A stretch of DNA of 6,172 nucleotides from Cloacimonetes bacterium UBA5456 (GTDB lineage: Bacteria; Cloacimonadota; Cloacimonadia; Cloacimonadales; Cloacimonadaceae): NCBI GenBank assembly GCA_002427325.1, contig DIQS01000046.1, positions 1 to 6,172 of the forward strand, read 5' to 3'. Numbering within the stretch: the first letter of the stretch is position 1; every line of letters begins with the position of its first letter. The position numbers were made by a program, and so were the translations under genes. Shown here piece by piece: positions 4,648-6,172 of the stretch. The notes beneath the pieces were generated by a model. That model did not search any database, had not been told where the DNA came from, and saw only the letters and a program-made list of their open reading frames with translations.

Positions 4648-5987
4648 TCTGTTCTTTCGCGGAATTTAAAGCTCGTTTCTTCGTTTGCGGGGATTGTAAC
4701 TGTATAATTGATCGTGCGTTTCACCTCATCTAAGTTATAGCGCAGATCGCTTTTAACGATTTTGGCGTTCGAAGAGAGACCATAGACCACATTGATGCGC
4801 TTTTCTTCTTTGGAATTGTTTTTCAGCGTCACCATCATCTCTTTTTCATAGACGCGATTTGAGATGGTTTTGCTCTCGACCGTTGTCGTAATGCCAACGA
4901 GGTCAAAGGCTTTGCCTGTATTGATGCGGATTTCTTCATTGCGTCCTGTGTGGTCAATGCTGTCCTCGCCGATGAATTCCATATTATCGTCTTCATCTTG
5001 TTTATAGACCTTGATCACGCCTTTGGGAAGCGGCTTGCCCAGCCCTGCATCTTCGATGTTCATAAACTTGATGATGCTTCTGATCTCATCTGAATATACC
5101 TGATATTCATAGATCCCTTCCGCGCTAACGTTTTGAATGGGATAGAGTTCCAATTGCTTGGTTTGGTTATTTGCAAAAGAAACCTTCTGATCCAGGCTAT
5201 ACATGTGGAAATCGTGGAAGGCTTTTTCCTCGAAGGAAGGCGCTGCTGCACCCATTGCCATGCTTTCCACCATGTCATACATCTCGTTGCGGGCATAGGT
5301 TTTATATCTCTCACGGATGCGATTGACCTCGCCGGCGATAAGCTTGAGATTCACGTCCTCAAAAGCCTTGCCGGAGCTGTTGTTGATCGTCACCCAAGAA
5401 TTTAGCGCCAGATTTTCATCGTCCCAAACGGCATTATAGGTCACGTTCCAGGAAAAGCCGCCGCTGAGATAGCTAAGAGATAAGGGATGTTTGCCTTTCT
5501 TATCGGCGATCAAACTCCATGCCAGAGTGGGCTTTGTATAGAAGTTATTCGGCAGAGAAGCCAGTTGAATCCATTGAATTTCCTTTTCGTTGATGATGAT
5601 CAGACGTGATGTCCCATTTTCGAGGATTCCCACGCTGCTTCCATCATAAAACTTGAGTTCGCCTTGCAAAGAAGATTGGTCATTGGTCACAACGTTGACT
5701 TCTTTATCGATATATTTCGCCAAAATCTGATATTTCCCCGCGAGGTCATATTCATAATTCTGTTCCGCCACGCGGACTCCCTTGCCGAGAACGATCACGC
5801 TCGCCGGCTCAATGCGCGAAGTGATATCATCAAAATTGAATTTCTGTTTTCCCTTTTCCAGTGAGATCTCAAAATTGGAACGCACCAAGGAAAGGTCATC
5901 GTTGTAGATAGTTAGCCAGTCTTCAGCAAAAAGTGAAAGCGAAAAACTGAGCACCATTAGGATGAGCAAAAAGCGTCGTGTTTTCAT
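4641..5987 (-). CDS. secreted DUF4139 domain protein, first gene of the operon
   Basis: The 448-residue protein starts MKTRRFLLILMVLSFSLSLFA, a clear signal peptide with likely cleavage after A21, so it is exported. The mature N-terminal part (24-140: LTIYNDDLSLVR, then IEPASVIVLG) is followed by the DUF4139 hallmark at 170-223: YLSGGFSWNVTYNAVW, then LNSWVTINNSSGKAFEDVNL, then LIAGEVNR. The C-terminal beta-rich part (about 380-448) has the family's VTLKNNSKEEKRINVVYGL and TVTIPANEETSFKF. Length is normal for the family and no lipobox Cys or C-terminal anchor is seen. The molecular function of DUF4139 is not established; a beta-sandwich envelope or surface protein is inferred. AAGGAG lies 8 nt before the ATG. 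It opens the operon, with hsp20 28 nt downstream. Confidence 0.9.
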   Translation of the reverse strand: MKTRRFLLILMVLSFSLSLFAEDWLTIYNDDLSLVRSNFEISLEKGKQKFNFDDITSRIEPASVIVLGKGVRVAEQNYEYDLAGKYQILAKYIDKEVNVVTNDQSSLQGELKFYDGSSVGILENGTSRLIIINEKEIQWIQLASLPNNFYTKPTLAWSLIADKKGKHPLSLSYLSGGFSWNVTYNAVWDDENLALNSWVTINNSSGKAFEDVNLKLIAGEVNRIRERYKTYARNEMYDMVESMAMGAAAPSFEEKAFHDFHMYSLDQKVSFANNQTKQLELYPIQNVSAEGIYEYQVYSDEIRSIIKFMNIEDAGLGKPLPKGVIKVYKQDEDDNMEFIGEDSIDHTGRNEEIRINTGKAFDLVGITTTVESKTISNRVYEKEMMVTLKNNSKEEKRINVVYGLSSNAKIVKSDLRYNLDEVKRTINYTVTIPANEETSFKFRERTEW

Positions 5988-6048
5988 AAAAGCTGCTCCT
6001 TAAGCTTAATATATTTTGTATTTTAAATCTGATTTTCCTTTTAATTAC

Positions 6049-6076
6049 AATTTATATGAATGCCTCAGGATGTCAA
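6049..6076 (-). promoter_or_regulatory. candidate promoter of the DUF4139-hsp20-DUF4390-kinase-regulator operon
   Basis: On the minus strand a perfect TTGACA (6076-6071) is followed after 16 nt by TAAATT (6054-6049), 4 of 6 to the classical -10; the overlapping TATAAA is only 14 nt away. The stretch also reads TTG-N19-TAAATTG, near the Bacteroidota-type pattern. It lies about 60-90 nt before the ATG at 5987. Another -10-like TATAAT lies at 6112-6107 but has no good -35. The flanking words ACTTGACAT and TTGTAATTA are shared with the promoter candidate at 326-353. Confidence 0.45.
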
Positions 6077-6154
6077 GTTTTAGCTTGCTTTTGTGAAAAT
6101 CTGCTCATTATAATTGCTTACCTATATGATTCTGCTTAGCTTCCGCTTATGATA

Positions 6155-6172
6155 TGGTCATGCTCATGACCA
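6155..6172. promoter_or_regulatory. 18-bp palindrome at the window end, possible operator
   Basis: TGGTCATG (6155-6162) and CATGACCA (6165-6172) are perfect inverted arms around CT. The short centre suits a dimeric DNA-binding protein better than a terminator hairpin. It lies about 80 nt upstream of the candidate operon promoter. The window ends exactly with the right arm, so further extension cannot be judged. It could instead lie in the 3' end of a gene further right. Confidence 0.35.

Noticed and set aside
6057..6140. Short plus-strand frame (27 codons) upstream of the operon
   Set aside because: It has no ribosome-binding site, covers the promoter candidate, and has no recognisable content.
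6136..6171. Possible C-terminal end (HEHDHIISGS) of a minus-strand gene extending beyond the right edge
   Set aside because: Only about eleven codons are visible and other frames stop just as soon or soon after; it cannot be supported without sequence to the right.

Overview
The window carries one compact leftward (minus-strand) operon of five genes, the start of a sixth minus-strand gene cut by the left edge, and about 0.84 kb of gene-free DNA between them that is rich in short repeats. No plus-strand gene is convincing.

Layout, right to left in the direction of transcription. At 5988-6172 is an AT-rich upstream region with a TTGACA-type promoter candidate and a perfect 8-bp-arm palindrome at the very end. 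Then come a secreted DUF4139 protein (4641-5987), a small heat-shock protein of the Hsp20/alpha-crystallin family with a GTG start (4178-4612), an envelope protein resembling DUF4390 (3544-4155), a membrane histidine kinase of NtrY type (2375-3529) and a sigma-54-dependent NtrC/NtrX-type response regulator (1020-2378). Intergenic gaps are 28, 22 and 14 nt, followed by a 4-nt ATGA overlap, so co-transcription and translational coupling are likely. DUF4390-like/NtrY/NtrX is, from memory, a known neighbourhood in proteobacteria. Here it is joined to a chaperone and a secreted DUF4139 protein, which suggests an envelope or protein-stress signalling unit. That role is inference.

Region 176-1019 holds the AT-rich leader and possible promoter of the left partial gene (about 176-355), an AT-rich stretch with nothing recognisable (about 356-570), and a mosaic of short repeats and hairpins (577-986). 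The mosaic includes a ~200-bp element bounded by 33-bp inverted repeats (716-917) that themselves contain 9-bp tandem units. It looks like a non-autonomous, MITE-like or intergenic-repeat element. I see no intrinsic terminator just after the response regulator gene.

Organism: a Gram-negative (didermic) bacterium is implied by signal peptides, DUF4390 and NtrY-type proteins. Two promoter candidates fit the Bacteroidota-like pattern TTG-N19-TAnnTTTG approximately, and the repeat style recalls environmental FCB-group genomes such as Cloacimonadota. The phylum assignment is a weak impression, not a demonstrated fact.
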